Of a stretch of DNA of 64,000 nucleotides, positions 28,038 to 36,815 are shown in pieces. The notes below the pieces were generated by a model. The model worked only from the letters and a program-made list of their open reading frames with translations, did no database searches and was not told where the DNA came from. Both the position numbers and the translations under genes were made by a program. The number at the start of each line of letters is the position of its first letter. Positions within the stretch are counted from its first letter, which is position 1. Source of the DNA: Croceicoccus marinus (GTDB lineage: Bacteria; Pseudomonadota; Alphaproteobacteria; Sphingomonadales; Sphingomonadaceae); the NCBI RefSeq assembly GCF_001661675.2, contig NZ_CP019604.1:186001-250000 (forward strand). Direction: 5' to 3'.

Positions 28038-28787
28038 ATGATCAATATTGAACCTCTCGGGCCTGCTGCATCTGCGGTTACGATCACCGATACCGTAGAG
28101 AGCGCTGACATGACCAAGCTGGTCGATTTTGCGAGAGACATCGCGGCCAGGGACGGAAAGTCAGACCTTCTGTTCGATATCAACCAGGTGCGCGGTCTTG
28201 ATGCGGGTGCCATCGGCAAGGAACTGGCCCATCTGCCAACGATGATCGCGATGCTCAGAAAGCTCGACCGGATCGCTGTCGTGGCCGACGAGGATTGGTT
28301 GCGAACTGGCGCTCGACTGGAAAGCGCGCTCTTGCCGGGAGTCGTGTACGAGGTGTTTGACCGCGATCGGGCAGACAGGGCGCGCCGGTGGATCACCAGG
28401 CAGTCCGACGACCCGCACGTAGACAGCATCCGTCTGGTCGACGTCCCGGCTTCCGGTGTGATCGCATTCGAGCTCGATGGCCGGATCACTGGCGAAAATG
28501 CCCGAAAGGTCATCAAGCAAGCCAGCGAAGCGCTCGAAAGCTCCGGCGCGACGCGCATGATGGCCAGGATCAGGCGCTGGGATGGTTTCGACATGGACGC
28601 GCTGGCGAAAGCCGGCGTGCTGGAAACCAAGATCTCGCTGGCGAAGAAGATCGAACGCTATGCGATCGTAGGCGGACCCGAATGGATCGGCTCAATGGGG
28701 AAGGTGTTCGCGCCGTTGACAGGTCTCGAGATGCGGCAGTTCGAGCACGATGACGAAGACAAGGCTCTGCGCTGGTTGTCCGAGTAA
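28038..28787 (+). CDS. Tandem SpoIIAA/STAS-like protein
   Basis: 249 residues with two SpoIIAA-like (DUF3478) domains. The first covers about 1-120 (TKLVDFARDIAARDGKSDLLFDINQ) and the second about 135-249 (GVIAFELDGRITGENARKVIKQ, then ARIRRWDGFD). These soluble proteins of unknown role can bind nonpolar ligands and occur in stress and membrane contexts. Standalone, with a 155-base upstream gap. No signal peptide. Confidence 0.8.
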   Translation: MINIEPLGPAASAVTITDTVESADMTKLVDFARDIAARDGKSDLLFDINQVRGLDAGAIGKELAHLPTMIAMLRKLDRIAVVADEDWLRTGARLESALLPGVVYEVFDRDRADRARRWITRQSDDPHVDSIRLVDVPASGVIAFELDGRITGENARKVIKQASEALESSGATRMMARIRRWDGFDMDALAKAGVLETKISLAKKIERYAIVGGPEWIGSMGKVFAPLTGLEMRQFEHDDEDKALRWLSE

Positions 28788-28815
28788 GCCGCCCGCAAGG
28801 TTCGCCTCATGGCGG

Positions 28816-29159
28816 GGCTCTGTTGCAAAGTTTCGCGTGCTGGCAGAAGCGCCTCCAATGGGAGAAATGAGCGAGTGCGATGAGCGACTTCAAGGGACGA
28901 CATTTCGAAGGTGAGGTAATCCTGTGGTCGGTCCGTTGGTATTGTCGCTCTCCCATCAGCTATCGGGATCTCGAGGAGATGCTGACTGAACACGGCCTTG
29001 AGGTCGATGATGCGAAGATCTACCGCTGGGTGCAGCGCTATAGGGCCCTCAGCCTTGGCCGAAACGATTCGAATTGCTCAACCAGCATTTCCCCGGAGCC
29101 GCTTGATCACCATGGAGCAGTGGCCTCTCCCGGTCGCTGGCCATCTTTGCAACAGAGCT
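28816..29159 (+). mobile_element. Internally deleted IS6-family element
   Basis: 344-bp remnant bounded by IS6-type inverted repeats: GGCTCTGTTGCAAAG at 28816-28830 and CTTTGCAACAGAGCT ending at 29159 (last base mismatched). Full IS6 elements are about 0.8-0.9 kb, so roughly 0.5 kb is missing from the middle. The 8-base flanks differ (CATGGCGG and CACGCTAG), so no target duplication survives. Confidence 0.8.
28880..29050 (+). pseudogene. IS6 family transposase, N-terminal remnant
   Basis: About 57 residues match the start of IS6 transposases (MSDFKGRHFEGEVILWSVRW, YRDLEEMLTEHGLEVDDAKI, YRWVQRY). The frame then passes into unrelated residues and the right terminal repeat. The DDE catalytic core is absent. 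Confidence 0.85.
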
Positions 29160-29197
29160 CACGCTAGTGTGTCTCTGCGCAAAACGGAGACATCGCT

Positions 29198-30226
29198 ATG
29201 AAAGCTGTTCGCTTCCTGGAAGTTGGACGTCCTGCCGAGATTGTCGATCTGCCGAAGCCGACACCGGCGCCGGGTGAGGTGCTGGTGCGTATTGCAGGAG
29301 CCGGAGTATGTCATTCCGATCTGCACGTGCTGGACGAAGGCATCGGTATCGCAGGACCCTTTACGCTGGGTCACGAGAACGCTGGCTGGATCGCGGCACT
29401 CGGGGAAGGCGTCACCGGATGGAAGGAAGGCGACCCGGTGGCGGTCTATGGTCCGTGGGGCTGCGGCGCCTGTCACACATGCCAGACGTCCGCGGAGAAC
29501 TACTGCGAACGTCATGCCACGATTCCCACCTACGGCGGGGGCCTGGGCTCGGATGGCGGCATGGCCGAATATATGATCGTGCCATCGGCCCGGCTGCTCG
29601 TTCCGCTGGGCAAGCTCGATCCGGTTACCACGGCGCCCCTCAGTGATGCCGCGCTGACGCCCTACCATGCGATCAAGACGGCGCTGCCGCTCCTGACGCC
29701 GGATGCGACGGTGCTGGTGCTCGGGGTCGGCGGTCTCGGCCACATGGCAGTTCAGATCTTGCGCGCGCTTACGCCCGCCCGCCTGATTGCCGGCGATATC
29801 GATGACGTTAAACTTTCCCATGCCCGCGAACTAGGCGCCACTCACACGATCAACACGCGTGAGAAGACGGCTACTGAGGAAATACGGGATCTGGTCGGCC
29901 AGCGTGGCGTCACGGTCGCGCTCGATTTCGTCGGCGCGCAGGCGACGATCGACATCGCCGCCAGCGTCGTGGGCCGTAACAGCCGGCTATCGATTGTCGG
30001 TCTGGCCGGGGGCACGTTGCACTATGCAGCCAACAACCCGCCTTACGGCACCCAGGTGACGGTCCCCTATTGGGGCTCACGCACCGAGTTGATGGAAGTC
30101 ATCGCGCTCGCGCAATCGGGCCGGATCAAGGCGACCGTTGAGACATTCCCCCTCGAACAGGCGAATGACGTTTACCAGCGTTTACGCGACGGGAAGATCC
30201 AGGGACGTGCCATACTGATACCCTGA
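29198..30226 (+). CDS. Zinc-dependent alcohol dehydrogenase
   Basis: 342-residue medium-chain dehydrogenase. Catalytic zinc ligands are in GVCHSD and GHENAGW, structural zinc cysteines in GCGACHTCQTSAENYC, and the NAD(P)-binding Rossmann motif is LGVGGLGHMAVQ. Family members oxidise primary or secondary alcohols with NAD(P). Substrate cannot be told. It lies directly after the IS6 remnant and alone on its strand. Confidence 0.93.
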   Translation: MKAVRFLEVGRPAEIVDLPKPTPAPGEVLVRIAGAGVCHSDLHVLDEGIGIAGPFTLGHENAGWIAALGEGVTGWKEGDPVAVYGPWGCGACHTCQTSAENYCERHATIPTYGGGLGSDGGMAEYMIVPSARLLVPLGKLDPVTTAPLSDAALTPYHAIKTALPLLTPDATVLVLGVGGLGHMAVQILRALTPARLIAGDIDDVKLSHARELGATHTINTREKTATEEIRDLVGQRGVTVALDFVGAQATIDIAASVVGRNSRLSIVGLAGGTLHYAANNPPYGTQVTVPYWGSRTELMEVIALAQSGRIKATVETFPLEQANDVYQRLRDGKIQGRAILIP

Positions 30227-30268
30227 ACCTTGGGGCTTGGACCCCGGATTCACTGACGAAAAGGCTGC

Positions 30269-30353
30269 GCTACCGATGCGAACGGGTAATTTGTGCGGGG
30301 TCCTTCAAAGCTGAGGGATTGTTACCGTCCAGCTACTCGTTCGCATCGGTAGC
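30269..30353. repeat. 16-bp perfect inverted repeat
   Basis: GCTACCGATGCGAACG at 30269-30284 and its exact reverse complement at 30338-30353, separated by 53 bases, 43 bases after the adh stop. No T-run follows, so a simple terminator is unlikely. It could be a recombination site, a MITE-like remnant or a structured RNA. No coding frame lies inside. Confidence 0.6.
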
Positions 30354-30438
30354 CGGCATAGCAAAACAGTAGCTGGTGGCGCCTTCTGCCAATCCAGCTT
30401 TCCCGAAAGTGGAGAGTTTTGAGAGAGGCAAGCTTCGT

Positions 30439-30466
30439 ATTTTGATGGGGATAATCACATCAAAAT
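30439..30466. repeat. 28-bp palindrome upstream of vsr remnant
   Basis: ATTTTGATG and CATCAAAAT, perfect 9-base arms around a 10-base spacer. AT-rich, 39 bases upstream of the vsr fragment. Could be an operator or a promoter hairpin. Confidence 0.5.
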
Positions 30467-30504
30467 CCTAGGCATCCGCAGAGCCGAGACGGCACAATGA
30501 CCTC

Positions 30505-30549
30505 ATGACAGACACTCTCACGCCGGCCGAACGCAGCGAGCGCATGTGA
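30505..30549 (+). pseudogene. vsr: Very-short-patch repair endonuclease (vsr), 5' fragment
   Basis: Fourteen codons reading MTDTLTPAERSERM match the N-terminus of Vsr mismatch endonucleases. The frame then hits TGA exactly where an IS3 left end (TGAGGTGG...) begins. The rest of the gene is not found nearby. Vsr genes usually accompany a cytosine-5 methylase, and none is present here. Confidence 0.5.
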
Positions 30550-30609
30550 GGTGGTGCCGGTTTTCTGGACAGGAGGCTAAGCTATCCCGGACGTGAGGGA
30601 TGGACGACA

Positions 30610-30894
30610 ATGAAGACGACGCGGAAGCGGTATACGGGCGAGTTCAAGGCCAGGGTGGCGCTGGAGGCGATTAGAGGCGACCTGACGCTAGCGGAGCTGG
30701 CGGCCAAGCACGGCATCCACCCGACGATGATCGCGACGTGGAAGCGGCAGGCGATCGCTGGCATGGCGGCGACCTTCTCGGGAGCGACCGAAGCGGCCAA
30801 GGCTGCGGGCGACACCGAGATCGAGAAGCTGTACGCGAAGATCGGGCAGCTGGTGGTGGAACGGGATTTTTTGTCCAAGGGGTTCGCGCGATGA
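30610..30894 (+). CDS. IS3 family transposase OrfA
   Basis: 94-residue helix-turn-helix subunit (KRYTGEFKARVALEAIRGD, LAELAAKHGIHPTMIATWKRQ) with a C-terminal leucine-zipper-like helix. Its stop overlaps orfB (ATGA), the usual site of -1 frameshifting in IS3 elements. Intact, but its partner orfB is truncated. Confidence 0.9.
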   Translation: MKTTRKRYTGEFKARVALEAIRGDLTLAELAAKHGIHPTMIATWKRQAIAGMAATFSGATEAAKAAGDTEIEKLYAKIGQLVVERDFLSKGFAR

Positions 30895-31284
30895 GCGTCG
30901 AGCGGCGGCGGCAGATGATCGAGCGGGAGCATGCCAGCCTGTCGATTGCGGCGCAGTGCCGGCTGGTGTCGATCAGCCGGTCGTCGTTTTACTATGCGCC
31001 GATGCCGGAGGCGGCCGAGACGCTGGCGCTGATGGCGGTGATCGACGCCTCGTTCCTCGACCACCCCTGGTATGGCAGCCGCCAAATGGCGCGGCACCTG
31101 TGCCGCCTCGGCCATGCGGTCGGGCGTCGGCGGGTGCGACGGCTGATGGCGAAGATGGGGCTTGCGCCCATCTACCAGCGCCCACGGACGAGCGATCCGC
31201 ACCCGGAGCACCGGATCTACCCGTACCTGCTGCGCGATCTGGAGATCACCCGGCCGGGTCACGTCTGGTGCGCCGACATTACCT
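30891..31284 (+). pseudogene. IS3 family transposase OrfB, N-terminal part
   Basis: About 131 residues including the HTH_21 segment (HPWYGSRQMARHL, RRVRRLMAKMGL) and the start of the rve catalytic domain, HVWCADIT. It is cut right after the first catalytic Asp by an inserted IS5-type element. Remaining DDE residues are missing. Confidence 0.88.
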
Positions 31285-32581
31285 GGACACCCGCAACAAC
31301 CATGATTTTGGCGCCGTGATTGGGCGGGTTGCGGGGATTGCCGCGAGAGACGCTATTGGAAAGGTTGGATTGGCCAATTTTCGGTGATGTCTTTGGGCTT
31401 CCGGGCCTTTTTGTCGATTTCAGGCGCACCTATCCCGTGGCTGCACATCGCTCATGGAAGATCAGGCGGTCGAAGTTGTAGGCGAGATTAGCCAGCGTGA
31501 GTTTTGCCTGCGCCCTGGCGAGCCCGATGGTCCGGATGAATAGACCATAGCGATTCTTCTGGTGCGCAAAGACGTGCTCCACCTTGGCCCGCACGGCCGA
31601 TTTCGCGGCATTGGCGCGCGCGATGCGCTCGGGCATCGGTTTGCCCTTGGGCTTTCTGCGATGGATGCGGCTCGTGAGCATGTTGCGCGCCAGCCATGTC
31701 TCGTTCTTCTGGCTGCGATAGGCGCTGTCGGCCCAGACATCGCCAGCGGTGTTGGCGGTGTCGATCACCCGGCGCAACTGGCGCCCGTCGCTGTCGGCGG
31801 CCGATGTCACCGCTGCTTTGCGAATAAAGCCGAAGCGCCGGTCGATGCTGATATGCGACTTGTAGCCAAACACGGGTGTGGCGATCTGCGGCAGCGGGGT
31901 GCCGTCGGGACGATAGCGGACCTTGCCGCCGATCTTCAACGTCCAGCGTGCATCGACATCCTTCTGGTGAGCCTTGTTCGGCTTGCTGCGCCAGATCTGC
32001 CTGGCTGACTTGCCGGCTTTGATCGCGGCCTTCTCGTCCTCGGTGTTGCGCTGCTTGGGCGCGGGCACCAGCGTGGCATCGACGATCTGACCGCCCATCG
32101 CCAGGTATCCTGCCTCGCGCAGTTGCTGTTCGAACGCCTGCATCAACGCCTCAAGCGTGCCGCTCTCGGTGAGCCGGTTGCGATAGTGACGGATGGTGTT
32201 CTCGTCCGGCATCGCGCCGCCAAGGTCGAAGCCGAAGAAGCGCATCCAGCTCAGGCGATCTCTGATCATGAACTCCATGCGCGCATCCGACAGATTATGC
32301 TGCGCCTGAACCACCAGCACTTTGAACATCGCCACGGGATCGAAGGCCGGGCGACCGCCCTTGGCGCCATCGCTATAGCCAAGCCCGCGGGTCAGAAGCG
32401 GCCGGAAGCGTTCAAACTCAACCGTGCCCGCCAAAACCTCCAGCGGATCGCCGTCCTTGCTCAGCCGGTCCAAGTGCTCCGCAAGCGAAAACAGGCTGTG
32501 TGGCTGCATCGATGCTCTCCTTCCAATGCCCCGAGTGAATCACAGCACGTGCCTCAAAGCGAGGGGTTTTTGCGGGTGTCC
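31285..32581 (-). mobile_element. IS5-type insertion sequence A, complete
   Basis: 1297-bp element with terminal inverted repeats GGACACCCGCAAnAACC at both ends (left at 31285; right ends at 32581). One intact transposase on the minus strand. Flanks differ: IS3 orfB on the left and a second IS5-type element on the right, so no target duplication can be shown. Confidence 0.8.
31430..32509 (-). CDS. IS5 family transposase
   Basis: 359-residue DDE transposase. N-terminal DUF772-like region (FERFRPLLTRGLGYSDGAKGGRPAFDP). Catalytic residues lie in GGQIVDATLVPAPKQRN (first D), VWADSAYRS (second D) and KVEHVFAHQKNRYG (E). Full length, so element A is probably active. It is about half identical by eye to the truncated neighbour at 32582-33286. 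Confidence 0.93.
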   Translation of the reverse strand: MQPHSLFSLAEHLDRLSKDGDPLEVLAGTVEFERFRPLLTRGLGYSDGAKGGRPAFDPVAMFKVLVVQAQHNLSDARMEFMIRDRLSWMRFFGFDLGGAMPDENTIRHYRNRLTESGTLEALMQAFEQQLREAGYLAMGGQIVDATLVPAPKQRNTEDEKAAIKAGKSARQIWRSKPNKAHQKDVDARWTLKIGGKVRYRPDGTPLPQIATPVFGYKSHISIDRRFGFIRKAAVTSAADSDGRQLRRVIDTANTAGDVWADSAYRSQKNETWLARNMLTSRIHRRKPKGKPMPERIARANAAKSAVRAKVEHVFAHQKNRYGLFIRTIGLARAQAKLTLANLAYNFDRLIFHERCAATG

Positions 32582-33286
32582 AGCTGCGGATCAGCCCATG
32601 CGCACGGTCGATGCCGATATGGTTCTTGTAGCCGAACATCGGGATGGCAAGATCGACCGGCTTGAAGCCCTGGGGTCGCCGCCCTCCTTCACCTTGGCCT
32701 TGGAGTATTTGACCGTCCAGCGCGCGTCACGGTCTTTCTGCCGGACCTTGGCGGGCCTGGCCTTCCAGCGCTCCGGGATCTTGCCCTCTTTGATCGCCGC
32801 CTTCTCTTCGTCGGTGTTGCGCTGCTTGGGCGCCGGCACCACGGTCGCATCGATGATCTGCCCGCCCATCGCCAGATAACCGCGGTCAGTCAGCGCTGCA
32901 TCGAAGCGCGCAAAAAGCTTGTCGATCGCCTTTGCCTGCACCAGCTTCTCCCGGAACAGCCACACCGTCGTTGCGTCAGGCACCCTGCCATCGAGCCCCA
33001 GCCCCAGGAACCGCTGGAACGAGAGCCGGTCCTTGATCTGGAACTCGCATCCCTCGTCCGACAGCGAGTAGAGCGCCTGCAGCACCAGGATCTTGAACAT
33101 CATCACCGGATCGAACGGAGGCCTGCCGCCTTTTCCCCGAGCGCTCCGCCGCAGCACTGTCACAAGCGGCCCGCGGAACACCTCGAAATCCACCACCGCC
33201 GCCAACCGCTCCAGCGGATCCCCCGCCGCGCTCAGCGCTGTATAGCGGTCCGACAAATCAAAAAAACCGGGCTGAGCCACCATCAT
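32582..33286 (-). pseudogene. IS5 family transposase, frameshifted and truncated
   Basis: N-terminal 200 residues are in frame (LSDRYTALSAAGDPLERL to ARWTVKYSKAKVKEGG, with GGQIIDATVVPAPKQRN). A frameshift near 32677 then moves the sequence GFKPVDLAIPMFGYKNHIGI to another frame. The gene ends at the junction with element A, before the second catalytic Asp. Confidence 0.85.
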
Positions 33287-33356
33287 CGCCTCCGCTCAAT
33301 TCAAGGGAGATTGAATCAGATTAGCCCATCAAAGGCGAGGGTTTTTCGAGGTGTCC
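32582..33356 (-). mobile_element. IS5-type insertion sequence B, truncated
   Basis: Retains the transposase-start end, whose inverted repeat read inward is GGACACCTCGAAAAACCC (outer end 33356). It lacks the other end, replaced by element A at 32581. Related to element A but a distinct IS. Confidence 0.78.
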
Positions 33357-33430
33357 GATATAGGTCACATCCGCACACCATACCCGGTTCGACCGCTTGA
33401 CCACCAGTTTCCGCTACAAGTTAGGGATAT
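33357..33430 (-). pseudogene. IS3-type transposase OrfB fragment
   Basis: Read on the minus strand, the sequence next to element B gives RKLVVKRSNRVWCADVTYI, the same catalytic-core motif at which the plus-strand IS3 orfB at 31284 is broken. A stop codon interrupts it just upstream. It is from a different IS3 element (residues differ). Confidence 0.65.
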
Positions 33431-33514
33431 ATGCGATGCTACGGATGCGGATCGCTGGCCGCCAGTGACAAAACGCCCTCATGCATGCTCAATCACAGTT
33501 CTGCCAAGGTAGTA

Positions 33515-34921
33515 CTAAAAATAGCGGCGCTTCAGACGTTTCAGTGCACGATAAAGTTTACCGGCAATCATTAGGGGAATTGGTCTACTGTACAAGCCGC
33601 GCATTTCAGAGATATGTGGTGCTAAACTTTCCCGGAAAACGTTAAAGTCTCGAGCAGATACTGCCTGGCTCCAATACGAATGACTAAGCTGTCTTAGTTT
33701 GCTCCGCTGTTCATAAATCCTTTTGCGCTTCTCTGACAACGCATCGGAGGGTAGCACTCGTTTTTTGGGTGTCCATGCTCCCGCAGCATGCTTTTGAAAT
33801 AATCGAAAAGCTAGGCCCTCACGACGGTCACGCAACCCGCCCGCCTGAGATTGCGCCATATGATCGGCCGAAAGTACATCTAAACTCAGGCGCCCGTCGG
33901 CGCGGGCCCGAGCAACAATTTGCGCAAGGGCGATGGACCTCACTACAACAACAGAGTTTCCTTCCGTATCGTTGCTATAGTTCGGCAGCCATGCATCGCC
34001 AACTGCGATATCGGCGGTCTCCGCAAAAACATCATCGCAGTAATCGCAAGCACTATAACGAAAGAAATTCAATCCCCAGTCGCCACTTATCGAAGCCCTA
34101 ACCGGTGAAACACTTTCTTTTTCTTCTGACCGGAGATAAACACCGTAGTCGCTAGCGTCTCGCTCGGAAAGTTTTACGCGGAAGTCGATTTCTTTCAGTT
34201 CTCCCGGCGGTATATCTTGTTCCCAAGCGAGAGCGTCAGAAAAGGATGCGCTCTTAAGATGCCCACAAACCAGTCCTACCGTGTAGACGACTCTCTCACG
34301 AATTACTTGGTCTTGTTCTGCTAAGCGGCGAACAGTTTTTACAAAGCAAGGAAGTCCCACAAAAACGTATTTGCCTGGCACGCGGCGGACTTCTGCGATC
34401 ACCTCAGAGATCTCAACCGGGTAATAGCGAGACTTCGCCCTTGAAGTGATCTCTTCTTCGGTTCGGGAGATGCTGTACCTGAAAAGTGCTCCCGTTTCCT
34501 GTCGATCCGCTGGTCGGACATGGATGACTGCGTCAACCAAACCGTCCTTCAACAACTGCGCGAGGATCCAAGTAGTGAATCCGCCAGAAGCGCCGCGCTT
34601 CCGAAAGGATCCTTCTGCGACATAGCCCGCATAAAGGGCCTCGTGCCAACCCAATCGCGAGTCATGACTGGCGTTCTCCCCGAAGAACATCCTGCCAAGA
34701 GCATCTTCATGGAAGCCATTGTCGCTGAACGGACAAACCGAAAGTGCCTTTTCTGTCTCGATAACAGATATTTTTGGAAGGCTAGCTTTGTATTGCCCAC
34801 AGCCTTCGGACGTTATTTCGATATCAGGAGAGACAGCTGCGCAACCGCCACATCCGATACAGTATCCTCCATCAATGACAGTTGATAACGTTCCTTTATC
34901 CCTAACTATTTCCATGGTCAT
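33515..34921 (-). CDS. FrhB/FdhB-like iron-sulfur protein, probably polysaccharide-related
   Basis: 468-residue protein of the coenzyme F420 hydrogenase/dehydrogenase beta-subunit family. N-terminal ferredoxin-like cluster CIGCGGCAAVSP and later CP (SVCPFSD), then the FrhB N- and C-terminal domains (KRGASGGFTTWIL, FVGLPCFVKTVRRL, CDYCDDVFAETADIAVGDAW). In non-methanogens such proteins commonly sit in exopolysaccharide clusters. A fragment of an acyltransferase lies just upstream, which fits. Codon use is visibly more AT-rich than neighbours, suggesting transfer. Flanked by IS debris on the left. Confidence 0.85.
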   Translation of the reverse strand: MTMEIVRDKGTLSTVIDGGYCIGCGGCAAVSPDIEITSEGCGQYKASLPKISVIETEKALSVCPFSDNGFHEDALGRMFFGENASHDSRLGWHEALYAGYVAEGSFRKRGASGGFTTWILAQLLKDGLVDAVIHVRPADRQETGALFRYSISRTEEEITSRAKSRYYPVEISEVIAEVRRVPGKYVFVGLPCFVKTVRRLAEQDQVIRERVVYTVGLVCGHLKSASFSDALAWEQDIPPGELKEIDFRVKLSERDASDYGVYLRSEEKESVSPVRASISGDWGLNFFRYSACDYCDDVFAETADIAVGDAWLPNYSNDTEGNSVVVVRSIALAQIVARARADGRLSLDVLSADHMAQSQAGGLRDRREGLAFRLFQKHAAGAWTPKKRVLPSDALSEKRKRIYEQRSKLRQLSHSYWSQAVSARDFNVFRESLAPHISEMRGLYSRPIPLMIAGKLYRALKRLKRRYF

Positions 34922-35169
34922 CGATAAAATCTCTCAGACTTACCCTTAATAATTTCCGATCTGAACAACCGAAAGCTGTCGCAACTAGGCCTCACCGATG
35001 AGGGACGACAAAATGCGTAGCTCTGCGTTGTTGACGTCAAGCGGCAATGCCTACGTCGTGAGCATCGAAATGCCGTAGGTATCGTTCCCAACTGAGGCAA
35101 GCGCGACCGAATTGTTCCAGGGGTAAAAGGTAGGGAAGAAGTGGGAAACTGACGCGAGATTGCACTGCG

Positions 35170-35289
35170 AAGTTTGGACAGAATGTCGATATGTGCCACC
35201 ATCACTGCGATCGCGGCGAACCCTCGCAGACCATCCATGCTGGGAAAATACTGACGCTGTCTCGTATCAAACTGCACCCCCAATGGCAT
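35170..35289 (-). pseudogene. Acyltransferase-3 (OafA-like) N-terminal fragment
   Basis: The first 40 residues, with FPSMDGLRGFAAIAVMVAHI, match the start of membrane O-acyltransferases (acyltransferase 3, OafA/NodX type). The catalytic His in VAHI is retained, but the rest of the frame to 34918 has no transmembrane character. Probably the remnant of a polysaccharide O-acetylation gene linked to the FrhB-like gene. Confidence 0.65.
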
Positions 35290-35597
35290 GGCGAATCTGC
35301 TTATATCTGCGTTGTGTAGCGAAGGAGCAGTAGATCTCGACGCTGGACAGTCATAGCGTTCCGTCGTGCGGGCCGCGACAGTGAGGCGATCAGAAGGGGC
35401 CTTCCCTCCAATGTCTGTATCGAACCAATCGGTATTCTTTTCAACATTTCCGCCGCGACCGCGTTCCTATTAGGTTTTGAATGTCGGCTTGGCGACCGCT
35501 GAATGTCGGTTTCTGGCAAGAGCTGCCGTTCGGCGATATGCTGTGAACGGCAGCAATGTCCCAAAATCCGGCAATCGACTTCGATAGGCAGCCTTGT

Positions 35598-35642
35598 CCG
35601 CTTTCGGGCAATCGAAAGCTGATTAGTATTGACCGAAAGCGG
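35598..35642. repeat. Inverted repeat within intergenic repeat family
   Basis: CCGCTTTCGG at 35598-35607 and CCGAAAGCGG at 35633-35642, 25 bases apart. Part of the degenerate GTCCGCTTTCGG repeat scattered in the gaps of this window. Confidence 0.5.
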
Positions 35643-35780
35643 GCGCGTAGCTGACGCCCGGATAAATCCGCTGGAATGTCCGCTATCCGCATCTGTCGTC
35701 CGAAAGCTGATGGGGTGGACGCCCCCCGACGGCCTTTATGGCAAAGTGGAGGTGTTGAAGCACCACTAGAGGAGGCGTCC

Positions 35781-36815
35781 GTGTCACAGGTTACCACGAT
35801 TGGTCTGGATATCGCGAAGAACGTTTTTCATGCCCATGGCGCGGATGAGCGTGGAGCGATGGTTTTCAGTCGCAAACTGACCCGAGCCAAGTTGCTCGAC
35901 TTCTTTGCCAAGCAACCCACGTGTGTAGTCGCACTCGAGGCATGTGGCGGTGCGCATCACTGGGCACGCGAGTTAGCCGCGTTGGGGCACGACGCTCGAC
36001 TGATCCCGCCATCCTACGTGAAGCCGTTCGTGAAGCGGAACAAAAGCGATGCCTTGGATGCGGAAGCGATCTGCGAGGCAGCGCAGCGCCCCGGTATGCG
36101 CTATGTGGCGGTGAAGTGCGAGGAGCAACAGGCGGCCGGCCTCGTGTTCCGCACGCGCGATCTGATGGTTCGCCAGCGCACGCAGCTGATCAATGCGATC
36201 CGCGGTCATCTGAGCGAATATGGTTGGGTCGCTCCTCGCGGAACGGCGCACATGGCGATGTTGGCCGATCTTCTCGAAGAAGAGGCAATGGCCGCCACTC
36301 TTCCGCAAGCGGCGCGACCAATGTTCAAGCTGATGGTCGAGCACCTGAATGAACTCGAAAAGCGCGTCGCAGAGTTGGACCGCGAAATCGCCCGCCGTGC
36401 GAAGGAAGACGAAGATGCCCGGCGGCTCATGACCATTCCCGGTGTCGGTCCGATCGCGGCAACGGCAATTCTCGCGCTCGCACCGCCGATCGAGACTTTC
36501 CGCAAGAGCCGCGACTTCGCGGCATGGCTGGGTCTGACACCGCGCCAGCACTCAACCGGTGGTAAGCAACGCCTTGGCAGCATATCACGAATGGGCGAAC
36601 GGAGCATTCGACGACTGCTGATCATCGGCGGCAGCTCGATAGTTCGCCAGGCAAGACGCTTCGGGGCGCCGGAAGGTTCGTGGCTGGAACGCATGCTGGC
36701 TCGTAAGCCGCGCATGCTGGTCTCGGTGGCGCTTGCCAACAAAATGGCGCGCATGGTCTGGGCCCTGCTTACCAAGCGCGAAGATCATAGAGCTCCGGCG
36801 GCCCTCGCGGTGTAA
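35781..36815 (+). CDS. IS110 family transposase (DEDD recombinase)
   Basis: 344 residues from GTG 35781, which follows AGAGGAGG. The RuvC-like N-terminal domain has Asp in TIGLDIAKNVFHAHG, Glu in VVALEACGG and the Asp pair in KSDALDAEAICEA. The C-terminal Tnp (transposase_20) domain has MTIPGVGPIAATAIL and the Ser region RRLLIIGGSS. Apparently intact. Works with a guide RNA from the element's noncoding end. Confidence 0.93.
   Translation: MSQVTTIGLDIAKNVFHAHGADERGAMVFSRKLTRAKLLDFFAKQPTCVVALEACGGAHHWARELAALGHDARLIPPSYVKPFVKRNKSDALDAEAICEAAQRPGMRYVAVKCEEQQAAGLVFRTRDLMVRQRTQLINAIRGHLSEYGWVAPRGTAHMAMLADLLEEEAMAATLPQAARPMFKLMVEHLNELEKRVAELDREIARRAKEDEDARRLMTIPGVGPIAATAILALAPPIETFRKSRDFAAWLGLTPRQHSTGGKQRLGSISRMGERSIRRLLIIGGSSIVRQARRFGAPEGSWLERMLARKPRMLVSVALANKMARMVWALLTKREDHRAPAALAV

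Larger units (their letters stand above)
30547..31284 (+). mobile_element. IS3-family element, right part lost
   Basis: Left end begins TGAGGTGGTGCCGG at 30547, followed by orfA and the first part of orfB. It is cut at 31284 by the end of an IS5-type element. No right end is present. Confidence 0.8.
34922..35714. other. Decayed region between FrhB-like gene and IS110 element
   Basis: No intact gene. It holds the acyltransferase start (35170-35289), then sequence without homology that I can recognise. From 35470 on there are several copies of the intergenic repeat (GAATGTCGG, TTGTCCGCTTTCGG, GGAATGTCCGCT) ending at the IS110 left repeat. Confidence 0.5.
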
